DNA of 64,000 bases from Anaeramoeba flamelloides (taxonomy: Eukaryota > Metamonada > Anaeramoebidae). The DNA lies in contig JANTQA010000042.1 in the NCBI GenBank assembly GCA_027625915.1, positions 3,484,001 through 3,548,000 of the forward strand, in the 5' to 3' direction. Position numbers and translations under genes: made by a program. Position 1 is the stretch's first letter, and every line of letters begins with the position of its first letter. Of this stretch, positions 48,307 through 61,215 are shown piece after piece. Under the pieces are notes generated by a model. It worked only from the letters and a program-made list of their open reading frames with translations, did no database searches and had not been told where the DNA came from.

Positions 48307-48849
48307 AAATAGGATACATACCCTATACACTTTTAAATAATCTATTACATCCCACATAATTCAAACTGAGTCATGTACGATGGAAAAACTTAAATATTTT
48401 ACCAATTAATGCGTTTAAATATATTTTTACAATTTAAGCGAGGTTATTTGTGAAAATTAGGCAATTATATTCATTTTTATTTTTTTATTCTTTTTTATTT
48501 CTGATTTTTCTTTCTCTTTTGGTTGTTTTCATATTGATATACATATACCACTTTTTGAAAGAAAATCTCTTTTAAAAGTTCATATATTACCTATGATAAA
48601 CTGGGAATAAAAAACTGTAAATTAATTGGGTATTTAAGACAAATAACCAAGTAATTGTCTTATTTTATTATTTTTTAAAAATTAGATAAAGAGAATTCAT
48701 TCTATATTGTACTATACAATAAAAATGTAAATTTCTATTATTAATAATATTTTCATAGCTAAAAAAGTCTAACTCAAAGAAATAACAATTAGTAAAAATA
48801 AAATTATTTTATATTTGTTACTAAAAACAAATAATTGCTGTTAATTGTA

Positions 48850-49041
48850 GTCAGTTCATTTATTAATACACAAACTTTGAAGGAAATTTAAGGTACAAAA
48901 AAATCTCAAATTAAGGCACAAAATTCAAATTGTTATAAAATAATTTGTAGAAAGAAAAATTCTAAAAATGTGTTTTAATTTGAGATTTTTTTGTGTTTTA
49001 AATTTCCTTCAAAGTTTATGTCTTAAAAGTGGAACTGGCTG
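48850..49041 (+). mobile_element. Family A Tc1/mariner-like MITE, copy 5
   Basis: It lies between TA dinucleotides, with GTCAGTTCATTTATTAATAC at the left (the first bases lost) and CTTAAAAGTGGAACTGGCTG at the right. The interior AATCTCAAATTAAGGCACAA is typical of the family. Confidence 0.8.
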
Positions 49042-49828
49042 TAATGAATTAGATGTAATTATTATTAAGTCCATTGAATATTAAATTACTATTGTTCAAA
49101 ATTTTCATTTATGATGAAAAAGTAAGCCTTTCCAAAAAAAAACACTGTTTTTTATTTTTTTTTCTTTAACATATAAATTTTTTACCTCATATACGATAGG
49201 GATCCTAATTCCAAATAAACTTTTAATTTTACTTCATTGTATAAATATATCAAGCAAAAATACAGAATTAACTATACTAGATTTTTCTTTAATTTGCCTT
49301 TTTTTGTACAAGTTTGTATTTTTATGGATGTGTAAATACAACTAACTCTTTCTTTTTTTGTGAAAAATTTGATATTTTTTTTTTACCCTCTTTTCATGGT
49401 TGTATTTAATTTCATAATAAATTGTTATTAATTATAAGTTTTTTAGGTAATTTAATTCATAAATCTTCTTTAAAGGGGGATAAAACTTTTAATATGTCCC
49501 AAAATTTATTAAAATGAACCAAATATTTCAACTAAAGCAATTTATTTTTAAAAAAATTATGAAAAAATTGAATAATGGTAAAAATATTATTTTTAATTTC
49601 AAAATATTTAGTAGTAATTTTTTAAAAGTTAAAATACCAAATGATCATTTAAAGATTGATTTTTATGGTATTTTTTCTTGTATGAACCACATTTTCATTG
49701 TTGGTGCCCTCCAAAAATCTATAATTCGTCGGTTGATCTTCTCGGAATCAGCCAATATAATATTAATTAGAAATTAGAGAAGCAAAATAGTACAGAATTT
49801 GGCTGGTATCAACCAAATACAAATAAAA

Positions 49829-50180
49829 TAAACTCTTTTTAAGTCAAAGAGACCCGGTTTTATTGAAGAAATAGAGTATATTCTTTAATTTCAATCCGAT
49901 ATTTTTCTCAAAATAGTTTTTCATTTTTTAGTTCATATCATTTTTTCTAAAATTTGGATAAATTTTGTCTTTTTTTCTTGATCGTTTTTTCTTTTTATTG
50001 TTATTGAAATTCAATTTGGAAAAAAAAACTTTGTAAAATTCAAATTAACTTTTAGAATATTGAGGATTTTGTTGTAATTTCTTTTCAAATGGATAATTTT
50101 ATTATTAAAAAAGGTATTTGAAATGGGATTTTATTTTTAAAAGAAATTGTCAAAATTGTAGAAAGTGTATCAATGAATGT
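49829..50180 (-). mobile_element. Family C element, inverted and partial copy
   Basis: Starting TAAACTCTTTTTAAGTCAAA, it continues as the reverse complement of the right half of family C: TTGAAGAAATAGA, CAATCCGATATTTTTCTCAA and CATTTTTTCTAAAATTTGGA. Similarity fades after about 50180 and no clear opposite terminus was found, so it is truncated or strongly diverged. Confidence 0.55.
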
Positions 50181-51047
50181 TGACTTAAAATAGTTTTACA
50201 TTTTTTTGTTTTTTAAAATGGGATATTTTGGTTGGTATTTCTTTTCTGAAAATCACATCTAATCAAATTCTATTCTTTTTCCGATTTTGAAACAAAACAA
50301 GGTAATTGTTAAAATATGTTTTTATTTTTTAGGTATATCTAGTTCTGTGTAAATTGTATTCAAATAATATTATAGTATTGTATTAAATACTAGAATTTTT
50401 TAAAATGGGGGTAAAGATAACCTGGATAAAGAAGAGTTTGTATTTCAAACCTTCAAGGTGAATTTCAGATTTTGTAAAACCCTGAATATTTCATCGAAGA
50501 TTATAACGTGAAAAAAAAAAAGTAATAAAGATCAAATATTACTGAGATATCATGATTCATCATTACTTTAAGTCCAAGGGTATGTAATTTATTATAAAAG
50601 AAGTTGTCTTTGTTGTTAAAATCAATATATTACTTACATTAAAGAAATAGTTACCCAGTGGAAAATAATTGTTTAAATTCGAAAACGTATTACAAATGAA
50701 AGGCGTGTTACTTCAGCTAGACCCCACTGAAATGATTCTGTTTTTAAAATTGGTTGTATTTAAATGTTGAACGGACTTGGAGTGGTTGGAAATCAACATA
50801 ATACTGATATTTTATGATAAATCTGAAAGGTTTTTCAATACATTTTACTGTTTTTTTTTTTTTACAAATCGAGTTTTTAAACAACTAGATTGTAATTTGT
50901 GGCTTTGCTTGAGAAATGAAATTTGGAAAAGCTATTTAAAATTTTTCCGATTGGTAATTCAAATAAAAGTATTTTACAAAGTGATTGACTGAAATTTGTG
51001 ATCTCTATTGATTTTATTAGTTATTTTTTTTTTGAAATATTTTAGGC

Positions 51048-52273
51048 TAAGGGACTAGTAACTTTTATTTATTTTTTTTACCCAAAGGCACTAAAGTAAT
51101 TATTTACACAGTTGTACAATTTAACCCGATTGAAACTACATTTTTCAACTTTAAAGAGATAAATTATGATTTTTAAAAGGGTATATTTTTTCAATGAAAT
51201 TTTCATTAAAAATATCTGATCCATTTTGTTTGGATTTTTGGGTAAAATAAGAAAAAGAAAAATTTGCAAAAAAATTTTTTTTTATAGAAATATCACTTTG
51301 ATTAATTTCTGAGAGTCTGTGTAAACTCTTAAAATCTAACCTTTAATCTTATTTTAAAAGTAAAATAAAAAATAGATCAAATATTTTTCCTTATATAATG
51401 AAAAAAATTAATCATATATTTTGTTCACAATGATTTATTCAATTTCTTGAAAACTAAAATATTGGGTAATTTTTTTTTCAAATAGAAAGAATATAAACAA
51501 ATGACCTGTTATTATTAAAATCAATTATTTGATAATATCTATTAATTTTTTTTTTATTGGGGTTATTTATTTGAATCATTTTCATATGTTTAAAAATATT
51601 TACAAAAAATGAGAAATAATTGTAAACCATATTGATAAAGTTAATTTTAGGTATTTAATAGCTCACAGTTATAATTTAAGATTGGCCAATTAATTCTTGA
51701 TTTTAATTTACCAAATTAAAAAAAAAATCTTTATTTTTAAGTTGGATTTTTCATATTCTAAAATAGTATTTTTTTTTTAGAATTTTTAATTAAATAAATT
51801 GTTTTTTTTTTTTCGGGATTTTCTATTACTATTCAACACAAAGAAAAAATCAGTTTGAACTGTTCTTTGAATCAATTTATGATATTTTCAAAGTTTAAAA
51901 TAATTATTTTAGTTTTATTGAAATTAAGTTGATTAGATATATTGGGTTATTTCATAAACTTAGTGGTTTCATTTTTAAAGAAGATTTTTATATACTTTCT
52001 TTACAGGCAATATAATTTCTTTCCTATTTTGTGGAAAAAAATTTTTTTTTAAATAATTCAGAAATATGTTGAATTTTAAACTTTTCAAAAATTCAAAAAA
52101 TAAATCAAACTTTTAAAAAAAATAATTTATTTTAGACAATACTATTTAAAGTAAGTTTGTTGTTGTTGTAATCAGATTTTTACTTCATTTTTTAATTTCA
52201 AGATGTGGAAAAAAAAATTTGAATTTACTATTTAATTTACTTGATGATTTTTTTTGTTTTATTAGTCCCTTAA
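51048..52273 (+). mobile_element. Family D 1.23-kb element, copy 2
   Basis: It begins TAAGGGACTAGTAAC and ends TTATTAGTCCCTTAA, the clearest inverted termini of the family. The interior matches 42780-43994 in the same order, including TTTTTAAAAGGGTA, TCTGATCCATTTTG, ACAATGATTTATT and an ATTTGAATCATTTTC block. No transposase is encoded. Confidence 0.7.
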
Positions 52274-53942
52274 CTAAAAAAAAAAAATGAAAAGAATATT
52301 TTAGAATTCTAAAATAATAATCAGATGAAAATTTTGTAACACTTAAATTTCAATAGGCATAAATACTGACTAATTGATTGAAGAATTGTTTTTTTTTTTG
52401 TTTGTTTTCTCTAACAAAATAGGTTTATTTCTAAATGTAAAAATAGAATTCGAACTTTTTCAAAATGGAGGATCAAATGTGAAATTTTTTAAAACAAAGA
52501 GTAACAATTTTTGAGGGGAAAAGAAGCAATCGGGTATAACAAACCAATTTCTTTTATAAATTAGGAGACAAATTTTGAACCAGTTTCTTTCATTAATCAA
52601 ACTTTAGTCAAAATATCAGTAGTATTAATATTCAAAATTGATTTGCCTAGAAGTATACTATTGAATATTAATATGTTGTTGTCTTGAAACAAGAAAAAAA
52701 ATCTTGGGTTGAATTTGCAAGATTCAATTTAGATTCATAAAATAACTATTTTACACACTGAATTTAAATCCAAAGAAAGTTTCTAAAATTAATAGATTTT
52801 CAATATTTTCTAAGAAAAGAAAGGTTTTGAAAACACAGTGAGAGGATTTAAAAAAGAATTTAAATTAAAAAAGTATAAATTATATTTCTGAATTTAACAG
52901 AATTGTTTGGGTATACTTATTGTTCAGGGTTTTAATTACAGGACCTCTTTCAAATTTTAATTATTATTGGGTTTGCAATATTTTTTTGTTTCTGAAACGA
53001 ATATCTTTTTGATATTTCACCTTATACACACCTTTTTCTAAATCGTTGTGGATTTAAAAAACTCTGTAATTGTAAATTTCGAATAAAAGAAACAAAGTAA
53101 CAACTCAAAAAATAATAATCGGATAGAAATAACTAAGAACAATTATATAATTTAGATACTTAGATTATGTCAGAGAAGGAATCAAGTTGGTGAAATGAGT
53201 TGATAGTTGATTGGTTCCAAGAAGATTTCGAAATAAATTAATATAGTATTTTAAAAAGTTGTGTTTTTCAATCATATCTTTAAAAAAAAACATTGAATTT
53301 ATTTTTTAATATTTCGCTTAGGTAAAGAATGGAAAAAGTGTCTTTTTGAGTTTTAACCAGTTAGTGTTGTTCAAACATAAAAATTTTTGGATTGTTAATA
53401 ATGAAAATACGGTTAAAATATTCTTCTTTATCAAATACAAAAGAAAGTTCCTAAGAAATATTCTACAAAGAAAGAAACCTCCAAACCTTATCAGATTTCT
53501 AAAGTTAAATGTTATAGCTTCTCCAAAAGAATTATATCTTCTTAATTTTATGTGTGTTGACTCCTTGAATATTCTTTCTCTAAATTTCTCAATCTCAAAG
53601 AAACAAGTTTTTTCTATTTGGTTTTTTCTCGAATTATTTCCAAATCATTAATGACAACAAACAACCAAATTGAGAAAACAGGAAGAAGGGGTATCAACAA
53701 ATAAACTTTACAAATTTCCTTTTACATTTTGCTTACTACAAACAAAATATTACAATTCTAAAGAAATAAACTTTTTTTTATTGTTGGAAAAGATAATAAC
53801 AGATGTTGTGTATTTATGGATCTTTCATTCAGAGCTAACCAAATTAAAAAGCACATTTAGTTTCTCCTTAATTTTAGATTTGATGATAATCTAACAAAAT
53901 AAAATGATCTATTTTCATTTTTTTTAATTCGGTTTTACACAA

Positions 53943-56900
53943 ATGGAAATTTATTGGGAACTCATTGAGCAATTTTGCCAAACACACTCAAAAAAGAAAA
54001 ACAAAAAGAGGCTTGTAGAAATTATACTACAAACCCAAAACCAAAACGTTCCATTTTTTGAAGTCCAAAAAAAATTAAAAGAACAGTTAGGTTCCATAGA
54101 GGATGATGTTCGTTATAGAGGTAACTTCGTCCATTCCTTTCTTCGTCCCCCGATCTTTAACTTCTTCGTTTTATTGTTTATTGTAAGATCTAAATTAAAA
54201 GAGAAAGGATATGTATTGTAAAGTTCGAACATTTTGACTTGCTTTTAATTTGAAAATTACAAAAAAATCCAAAACAAATCACAAAAAAACAAAAACCCAA
54301 AACCAAAAAACAAAACCAAAAAATCAAAAAACAAAACCAATTTACTCATTTGTCTTATTTTTATCTCCAATTACTTGTTCCAAAATCTAACTAAACCCCG
54401 ATTAAATCAAAAAAAAAAAAAGCTCTGTGGCTCTTATCAGAATTATTAATTAAAATTGAGAAATTAAATCTCGCAAATGAATCTGTTTCTGAAGTTGTAG
54501 TCTTCTTTGAAAACAGGTTAAGCGATGTCGACAATTTGTCACCGATCATCTTAGCATTACGGTCCTTATTTATAAGGTACAAAATAGAGAAATCACTCAT
54601 AGCAAGGGTAACAAAAGCCATTATCACCGATGTTCACATCCAAAGTCTACGGCACGAAACAAGACTAGCTGTGTATCATTTAATCCAAATCACATTGGTT
54701 GAGTGTCAAATGAGCCTAAGAAATTATTCTGGAGAATTTTTGATTGGGTTTATTAATGCTATGGAGGGCGAAACCGATCCAAGGTGTTTGTCGGTTTGCT
54801 TTTCCTTGTTCCCACCAATTACAAATCTCTGCAAAAGCGATGCCAAAAAGGTGGCAAGAAGATTAGTCAAAATGGTGACTGTCTATTTCCCCATCAAATT
54901 CCAAGCGCCAAAGGGCGTTCAAATCGATATCACTGAGGAGTCACTAACGATGGGCCTTGACGATTGCTTCACCTCCTTGGATTGCTTTGCGCCTTATGTT
55001 TTCCCATTTTTAGCAGAAAAAATGACCAACCCCTTGCCATTTACGAAGAAATCAAGCTTTAGGATTACCAAGAAATGTGTTGACAAATATTCACGTGAAA
55101 GTATTATGAAAGCGGCCCGTGGCATTTGGGAAACACTTCAATATGAAATTCAAATTGCTGTAAATGAGGACGAAAAAGAAGGAAGGGCCATTGCCTTACA
55201 AGTTGTTGAATCCATATTAAAAAAAATTGGAGATAAGGAAATAATCAATTGGTGTAAAGAAAATGTAATCCACAGGTTTACAAGGGGTATATTTGAGCAA
55301 GGGATTAGAATAAATAGAGCAGAAAATATTATTCGTATGATCAACATCTTTATTAATTCTTCAAATATAACTCTTGGATATTTTTTATTAAACTTTTTTG
55401 AAAAGTCATTAACACCAATTGAAAATATTTATCAAAAGAAAGGCAACAACAACAATGATGATGATGATGATGATGATATGTTATCAATTTATCAAGTTGA
55501 TGATCAAAATAGATTATATTTAAAAATCATGACAATATTAATTAATTCTGTTATTAAAAATGGCAAGAAGGGCAATAAGGAAGATGGTGAATTGTTTCAA
55601 ATACTTGAAAAATATTTCTTAAGAATTTATAATTTATCATTAAATATTTTAAATGAATGTAATCAGATTGCAAATGAGAGAATAAAAAAACAATTAAAAA
55701 TTAATAAAATTATAAAATATAATTTAACGATTCTTTCTAGTTTAATACGTACAGATTTAATCTCAAATGAACAAATTAATTATATTTTGGAATTATTTTC
55801 CAATATTTTATTAAATAATGATTTAAATAAAAATAAAAAAATTGAAAATAATTTATTATTAGAAATCGTCGAAATTTGTAATCATAATGAAATTTTAAAT
55901 AAATTAATAATTAATGGATTAATAACAATCTTATCAAACAAAATATTTTATAAATCAACAAATGATAATGATAATGATAATGATAATGATCATAATAAAA
56001 ATATAAATTTTAATGAAGAATTATGGGACATCATGTCAAAGCTATCAAATTCTTTTGCAATATTTAAATTTTGGATCAAAAAAATAATTGAGCATTTCCT
56101 TTTTAATTTTAACATGGATTTAGCTTCAATAAAAAACGAAAATTCATTAAAATTATTAAAAAAAATGATGGGGTTAGTTCAAAAGAAAATAATCAATGAT
56201 CAAAAAGAACAATTACTATGGTTTTTAAAAAACTGTTTTTTAGGTTTATTCACGGATATCTTAAATTTATTGCAAAAATCAAACAAGGAAAATAATCAAA
56301 ATTTTGGAGAAAATATTATGAAAAAAATTAATGGAATAATTGGATATTTTAATGAAATTTTTAAATCCGTTATTAAAGTAATCCCTTTCGATGAGCAAAA
56401 AAATCTTTTCACTTTTTTAACAAGCCAATTATTATCGAATGAAAATGAAGAAAGCCAACAAATCATTAAGCAAAAATTTTCAATTTTTTTGATATTTCTT
56501 TTTGATTTAACATTTTTTTTGCCCCAGGACTTTTTATTTAAAGATAATGAATTCCCTAAAATTATGAAAACTTTATTAAATTCGTCATTAAATTCTGCCA
56601 ATGGGGTTGAAAGGCAATCGGCTTGTAAAACGGTATCAAATATCTTTTATTATTCTAATATAAAAAGTTTGAATCCAAATGATATAATTTCAGATTCTGA
56701 AAATGAAATTTTGGGAATTTTAAAACAGGATAATGAAAAAATTGAAAATGTTCAAATCTTAAAAAAAACAGAAAACGCAATAATCTTGGCTTCCTTTATA
56801 ATTAAATCAAAGGTGCTATCGGGGGGAATTGAATCAGCTACACAATTGTGGAACTTGATCTTTGAAAAAATTACTAAAGATTTTGAAACAAAAAAACCCT

Positions 56901-57550
56901 TATTCGAAAAATATTTGTTAATTAATTGTTCAAAAATAATTTACCAACCTATTAAGGATTCCCAATTATTAAATAATAAAAATCAAAAAATGATCGACAA
57001 ATTATTTACTTCGATATATGGTAAATTACAAAAAACAATAAACACCCAACAAGAACAAAAATCTGACCTTCATAATATTTTTTTGGTATCTTTATGCTTT
57101 GGTATTAACAACATTTCAAAGGCTCTATTGATTAAAAATTTCAAAATATTATTCCCAAATCTATTACAAATCTTAAAGTTATCTTCAAAAATTGATTTTA
57201 ATAACTTAAGTAATGATCCTATCGAAATACAATATATAACACAATTGAACTTTGCATGTACTTCAATTTTCTCTCGTTTAATACAAGACTCTGACAAACA
57301 ACTAATAGAAAATACTGGAAAAATTATTAAATCTTTGTTATTAAACACTACTTTCACACATTCCATGGAAATTAGAATAATATCTTTAAAGGCCTTAACA
57401 ACATTGCTTTGTACTTTCCCCAAAGAAACGTCATTTGAATTTAAAAAATTGGTCTTGGATTCGTTAAATAATCCTTTAACAGATAAAAAAAGATTGGTTA
57501 GAATACAGGCTAGACGTTGCAGAAATTCTTGGTTTATGTTAGAAATCTAA
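53943..57550 (+). CDS. MMS19: MMS19, cytosolic iron-sulfur cluster targeting factor
   Basis: MMS19 is the HEAT-repeat scaffold of the CIA targeting complex, which hands Fe-S clusters to DNA polymerases, helicases such as XPD, and other apoproteins. Exon 1 (53943-54120) and exon 2 (54423-57550) join through a split Ala codon, giving RYRALWLLSELL and 1,101 residues, a normal length. N-terminal evidence is VVVFFENRLSDVDNL and IQSLRHETRLAVYHLI, then FLIGFINAMEGETDPRCLSV, which matches the family's FIxxMDGExDPRNL block, and VTVYFPIKFQAP. The C-terminus, NPLTDKKRLVRIQARRCRNS followed by WFMLE, matches the signature DDKKRLVRKEA...WFLL. The middle is diverged, Asn/Lys/Ile-rich and carries DDDDDDD and NDNDND runs. 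The intron acceptor follows an A tract and lacks pyrimidines. The ATG at 53943 is the first in frame. Confidence 0.95.
54290..54345 (+). repeat. CAAAACCAAAAAA-type repeat in the MMS19 intron
   Basis: Irregular tandem units of CAAAACC and AAAAAAC fill the centre of the 302-base intron. Confidence 0.75.
55456..55480 (+). repeat. Coding GAT repeat (poly-Asp) in MMS19
   Basis: Consecutive GAT codons give a run of seven to eight Asp in the HEAT array, with a second NDNDND segment at 55962-55990. Both are in frame. Confidence 0.9.
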
Positions 57551-59799
57551 TTTATTTGAAAAGCAAATATTTTTCTTGTTTTTTTTTTTTTTTCGTTTTT
57601 TTTTTTTTCTTTGACTTGATGCTTAATGTTTTTTTTTTATTATTATCCACAAATAAATTATTATTTATCTATACTTTTCTTCGTTTTTGAGATATTTTAA
57701 AAAAAAAATTTAAATACTTTTATTTTCATATGAAAAATGAATGAACTTTTTTTAATAACAGAAAAAAATTCTTTCCTTGGCTAATTAATAATTAAAAAAA
57801 AAAAAAAAAAAAGTTTTTATAATAACAATTAAAATATTTTGTTTATTTAATTTCTTTCTTCTATATAAGACGATAATAAAAAATTCAAATTTATAAAATA
57901 TTTTTAATAATAATTAATTCAAAAAAACAAAAATATTTATAAATTACTCTTATTTAAATTTAGCTTCAATTTGAGAATAAAATTAATTTATCAGGAGTTA
58001 GAATTTTCTTGAATATGGTTTTAAAATTTTGATTTTTCTGATCATATATAATATTGATTCAAAAGATACAAATTTTTTTAAGAAAAAAGTAAACTTCTTT
58101 TTTATCAATTTCAAAAAATAAGGAGAAATTTATAATGTTTTCAACTGCTAGAATAAATAGTCACAGTTTTTTTAATATGGTTGTCTTAAAATTATTTCAA
58201 AAATAACTGGCATATAAATTCATTTTTATAAACAGTGTTTTTTAAAATATGGAAATTTTACATTAGTTGGGTGCATACATATTTCAAATAAATTCTTTTT
58301 CAAACAAAAGAGTACACCTCTTAACTTATCAATACCATCGAAAATGATTGTTAATAAGATATTTACTTATTGGAATTTTTCATTTTTTCATTGCTTTTTT
58401 ATTTTATGGATTTGAAGAGTTGGAAAAGGAAAAAGATGATAAGAAGAAACCAATTTGGAAATAATCCACGGGTGTATAAATGGAAACAGTTTAAGTTGGA
58501 TTTCGAATGAGCTAGATGTGGGAATTAAGAAAGGTCATTATTGGATTGATGCATGAAACAAAGAAAAGAGAAAATAAAGAAAAAAAAAACAATTGTAACA
58601 AAATACCAAATGAATTGTAGCTTTGTATTGAAAATGGGACTTTAAAGAACAAAAGTTTGACTTGTCAAGAATTATCAATAAAATTCCTAGAAATTTATCT
58701 CAATTGACCATGTTCAAAGGTTTTTATTGAATATATATTTTTTTCCCCCAACAATTTACAAAACGAGGTTTCTCATTTCAAATAAAAGGTTACACCAATT
58801 TTTAAAACATCTAAATTTTAATTTTTATTGTTTTGTTTTGATGTGTTTTAATTTTCCAGTTGTGTTTTTTTGGGTTTTAAAGTATTTCTTATATTTTAGA
58901 ATGGTACTACAATTAATTTGATTCAATTTCGAATAATTCTTGAAATTTATTTTTTGCTTTTATTCGAAAAGGGGTTTATTTTCTTGTTTTGATTTTTAAA
59001 ATTAAGATTTAATAAATTAAATTTTCTTCTCATAGTTTTTTTTTTTTTATCTTACCCGTCCTTAAAGAATCCTTCAAGAAAATATCAATCTGGTTTTTTA
59101 GAATTGGGTTCTGTTTATATATGGGAATAGGGTTTATTTTATAATTGAAATTTTGACTCTATGGTTTTAAAACAATATAAATCTTTTTAGGATAATTATA
59201 TAGAAAAAATGGAAAATTTGTTTTTTCGATGGAGTTATTTTTTTTCGATTTTAGCCTTTAGCTCAAATTCAAAAATTAAACCTTAGTTATAAAAAAACAT
59301 TAGTTATGTAAAACTAAATTGAAATGATAAATAAAGGATTAGATGGGTTAAAAAATAGCTACTATGGTGCCTTATTAATACCGGTCATTACTAACTACAT
59401 AATTAACAATATTTTCCCATTGATGTTCTTATTAATTTTTAAATGTGGATATTATATCTAAAACATTGTGTCTGGTGTAGTAACTTTAGAACAATGGTTC
59501 TGGGTATAACAATTATCCACATATCATGTTAGAGAAAATAATCCAAATTACGCCAGGGAAAAAAGATCCCAATTCCGTTTAGATTTTTGTAAAGAATTTG
59601 CATGAAAATAAAATGAAATATGCTGAAGAATCAATTGGTTTTTTGAATGGAATATTATTGAAATTGGTTGAAACGGTCAATGTGAATTCAAAAGAAAGGG
59701 GTTGAAATTTTTATTGAAAGTTAAATAAAAAATGATAAATCTTTAATCTAAATAATAAATAGATGAAAAAATAAATTAAATTTTATCGAACTTTAAAAT

Positions 59800-59809
59800 G
59801 GGGGGGGGG
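59800..59809 (+). repeat. 10-base poly-G tract
   Basis: Ten consecutive Gs lie 50 bases left of hairpin-family sequence. Confidence 0.95.
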
Positions 59810-59859
59810 ATGTACTCGAGATTCTTATGGATATTTTTGGGTTTTTTTGGGGTATAAAA

Positions 59860-60110
59860 GAATAGAGTAAATTCCTCGATTTTATTCACTTCTTTTGAAA
59901 ATTGAAAAACAGTCATTTACTTTTTTTTAATTCGAGAAATAAAACGATAATTTGAAAATTTTCTAATATATTTCTCAAATTAAAAAAAATGTGGTTAGGT
60001 TTTAGTAAATTTTCTGTTTGTTTCAAAATTTTATCCATTTTCAGAATCAAATAGAAAATTCCAAGAAAACTACCATTAGCTTTTCCATAATTTAAATGTA
60101 TTAAGTAAAA
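59860..60110. repeat. Hairpin-family repeat, second copy
   Basis: It shares AAAAGAATAGAGT, GATTTTATTC and the TTCGAGAAATAAAACGA / TTTCTCAAATTAAAAAAAAT stem-loop (59923-59990) with 44280-44562, where the order and orientation of the two blocks differ. The segment GCTTTTCCATAATTTAAATG near 60090 matches the start of the first stem there. Confidence 0.6.
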
Positions 60111-60138
60111 TTAATTTTTTTTTCAATTTAAGTTATAA

Positions 60139-60276
60139 TTGAAAAAAATACTAAGCACAGTATATAGTATTTATCAACACAAAGCAGTACATCCTGAACC
60201 ACGACTTAATTTGAAACAAATATTTTGTTGGATCAACGAGAGCTACCTTTCATCCCAAAAATCTCACCACGTTTAA
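60139..60276 (+). other. Short open frame in a GC-richer patch, origin unknown
   Basis: A 45-codon stop-to-stop frame reads AVHPEPRLNLKQIFCWINES in its centre. It stands out because its composition is less Phe/Lys/Asn-biased than random frames nearby. The next 150 bases hold further short frames. I do not recognise it. It may be a remnant of a gene or transposon, or chance. Confidence 0.2.
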
Positions 60277-60739
60277 ATTGGGGGTTATTTTATTACAATC
60301 CCAACCTTGTATTTTCATATTCGATTTTTATACTATTCAAAAAGATTCAAATTGGAAAGGCGATTTCTACAAAGAATTAGTGGTTCTATGAAGCCAAAGC
60401 AAGGTTTTTAATTAAGAGTGCATCCTGGTAGCTTTTGACATTATTTAAGAAAATGGTAAACAATAACTAATATACATTCAATGTTCGATAATAGTTTTTT
60501 ATTTTGATCATAATGGAATTTTAAATCGGTTTTATATCGTTACCTTTGTTATATTTTTGGTTCTGGAAAGGGAAATTTCAAAAAATTTTCTCAAATAAAA
60601 AATTAACCAACGATATTAGGTATTTCCAAAAAAATCAGGTATTTTTTTTTGACATTTCATAAAAAATCATCTTTGCTAGTGAAAGTATTCTTTAATTGGT
60701 TTTACAAAATTAATTTTAATATTAATAGCGATTGAATAA

Positions 60740-61215
60740 ATTTCTAAGGGGTTTATTTCAAAATATATTCCATGAACTATATCCTAAAAAATGGAAAAAA
60801 AAAAATAGCACTTTTTTGGTGACAACAATGTATGACCAATTTCGATAACTAACTGGAAATAAGGAAAGGGTACAAAGGATTATTTAAACAATAAAATGCG
60901 GTTATATATTTTCAATTCTATTTGAAAATCTATTAAGATTAAACAAGTTATCAAAACGGATTTTTCAATCAAAAAGAAAATAATAAACACCAATTTTAAC
61001 CCCTAAAAAATATCAGATAAAATCGAGATCACAAAAATTTTGATATCTTATCTTTATTTAATACAATATAAAGAAACAAATTGAATTATTCTGAAGAATA
61101 TATCAATGGTTGTGGTGGTTTTGGATTATTAAATACTTTTTTGAAGATCGAGTATTAAAAGATATATTTTAAAATAAATTTTTACCCACTTTTATGGAAA
61201 TAGCTTCTAAATGTC
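60740..61215 (+). repeat. Dispersed repeat family E, copy 2
   Basis: This is the diverged partner of about 2320-2800, in the same orientation. Shared blocks include AACAATAAAAT, TCAAAAAGAAAATAATA and ACCCCTAAAAAATATCA. The ends are not defined. Confidence 0.5.

Larger units (their letters stand above)
46676..53942. other. 7.3-kb intergenic region between the eS10 and MMS19 genes
   Basis: The flanking genes diverge, so both promoters lie here. The region holds two family C elements (47756-48306, and 49829-50180 inverted), a family A MITE (48850-49041) and a family D element (51048-52273). Short open frames near 49514, 50777, 53346 and 53670 lack conserved motifs and ATG-supported structure and are not called. 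No RNA gene was recognised. Confidence 0.6.

Noticed and set aside
53346-53894. Two open frames (101 and 74 codons) just upstream of MMS19
   Set aside because: Neither aligns with the MMS19 N-terminus. The conserved protein starts cleanly at the ATG at 53943, and the first frame lacks an ATG start.
58400-58560. Slightly GC-richer patch after MMS19 considered as a small ribosomal protein (eL39-like)
   Set aside because: Only scattered residues matched, stops interrupt every frame, and no start or splice structure could be placed.
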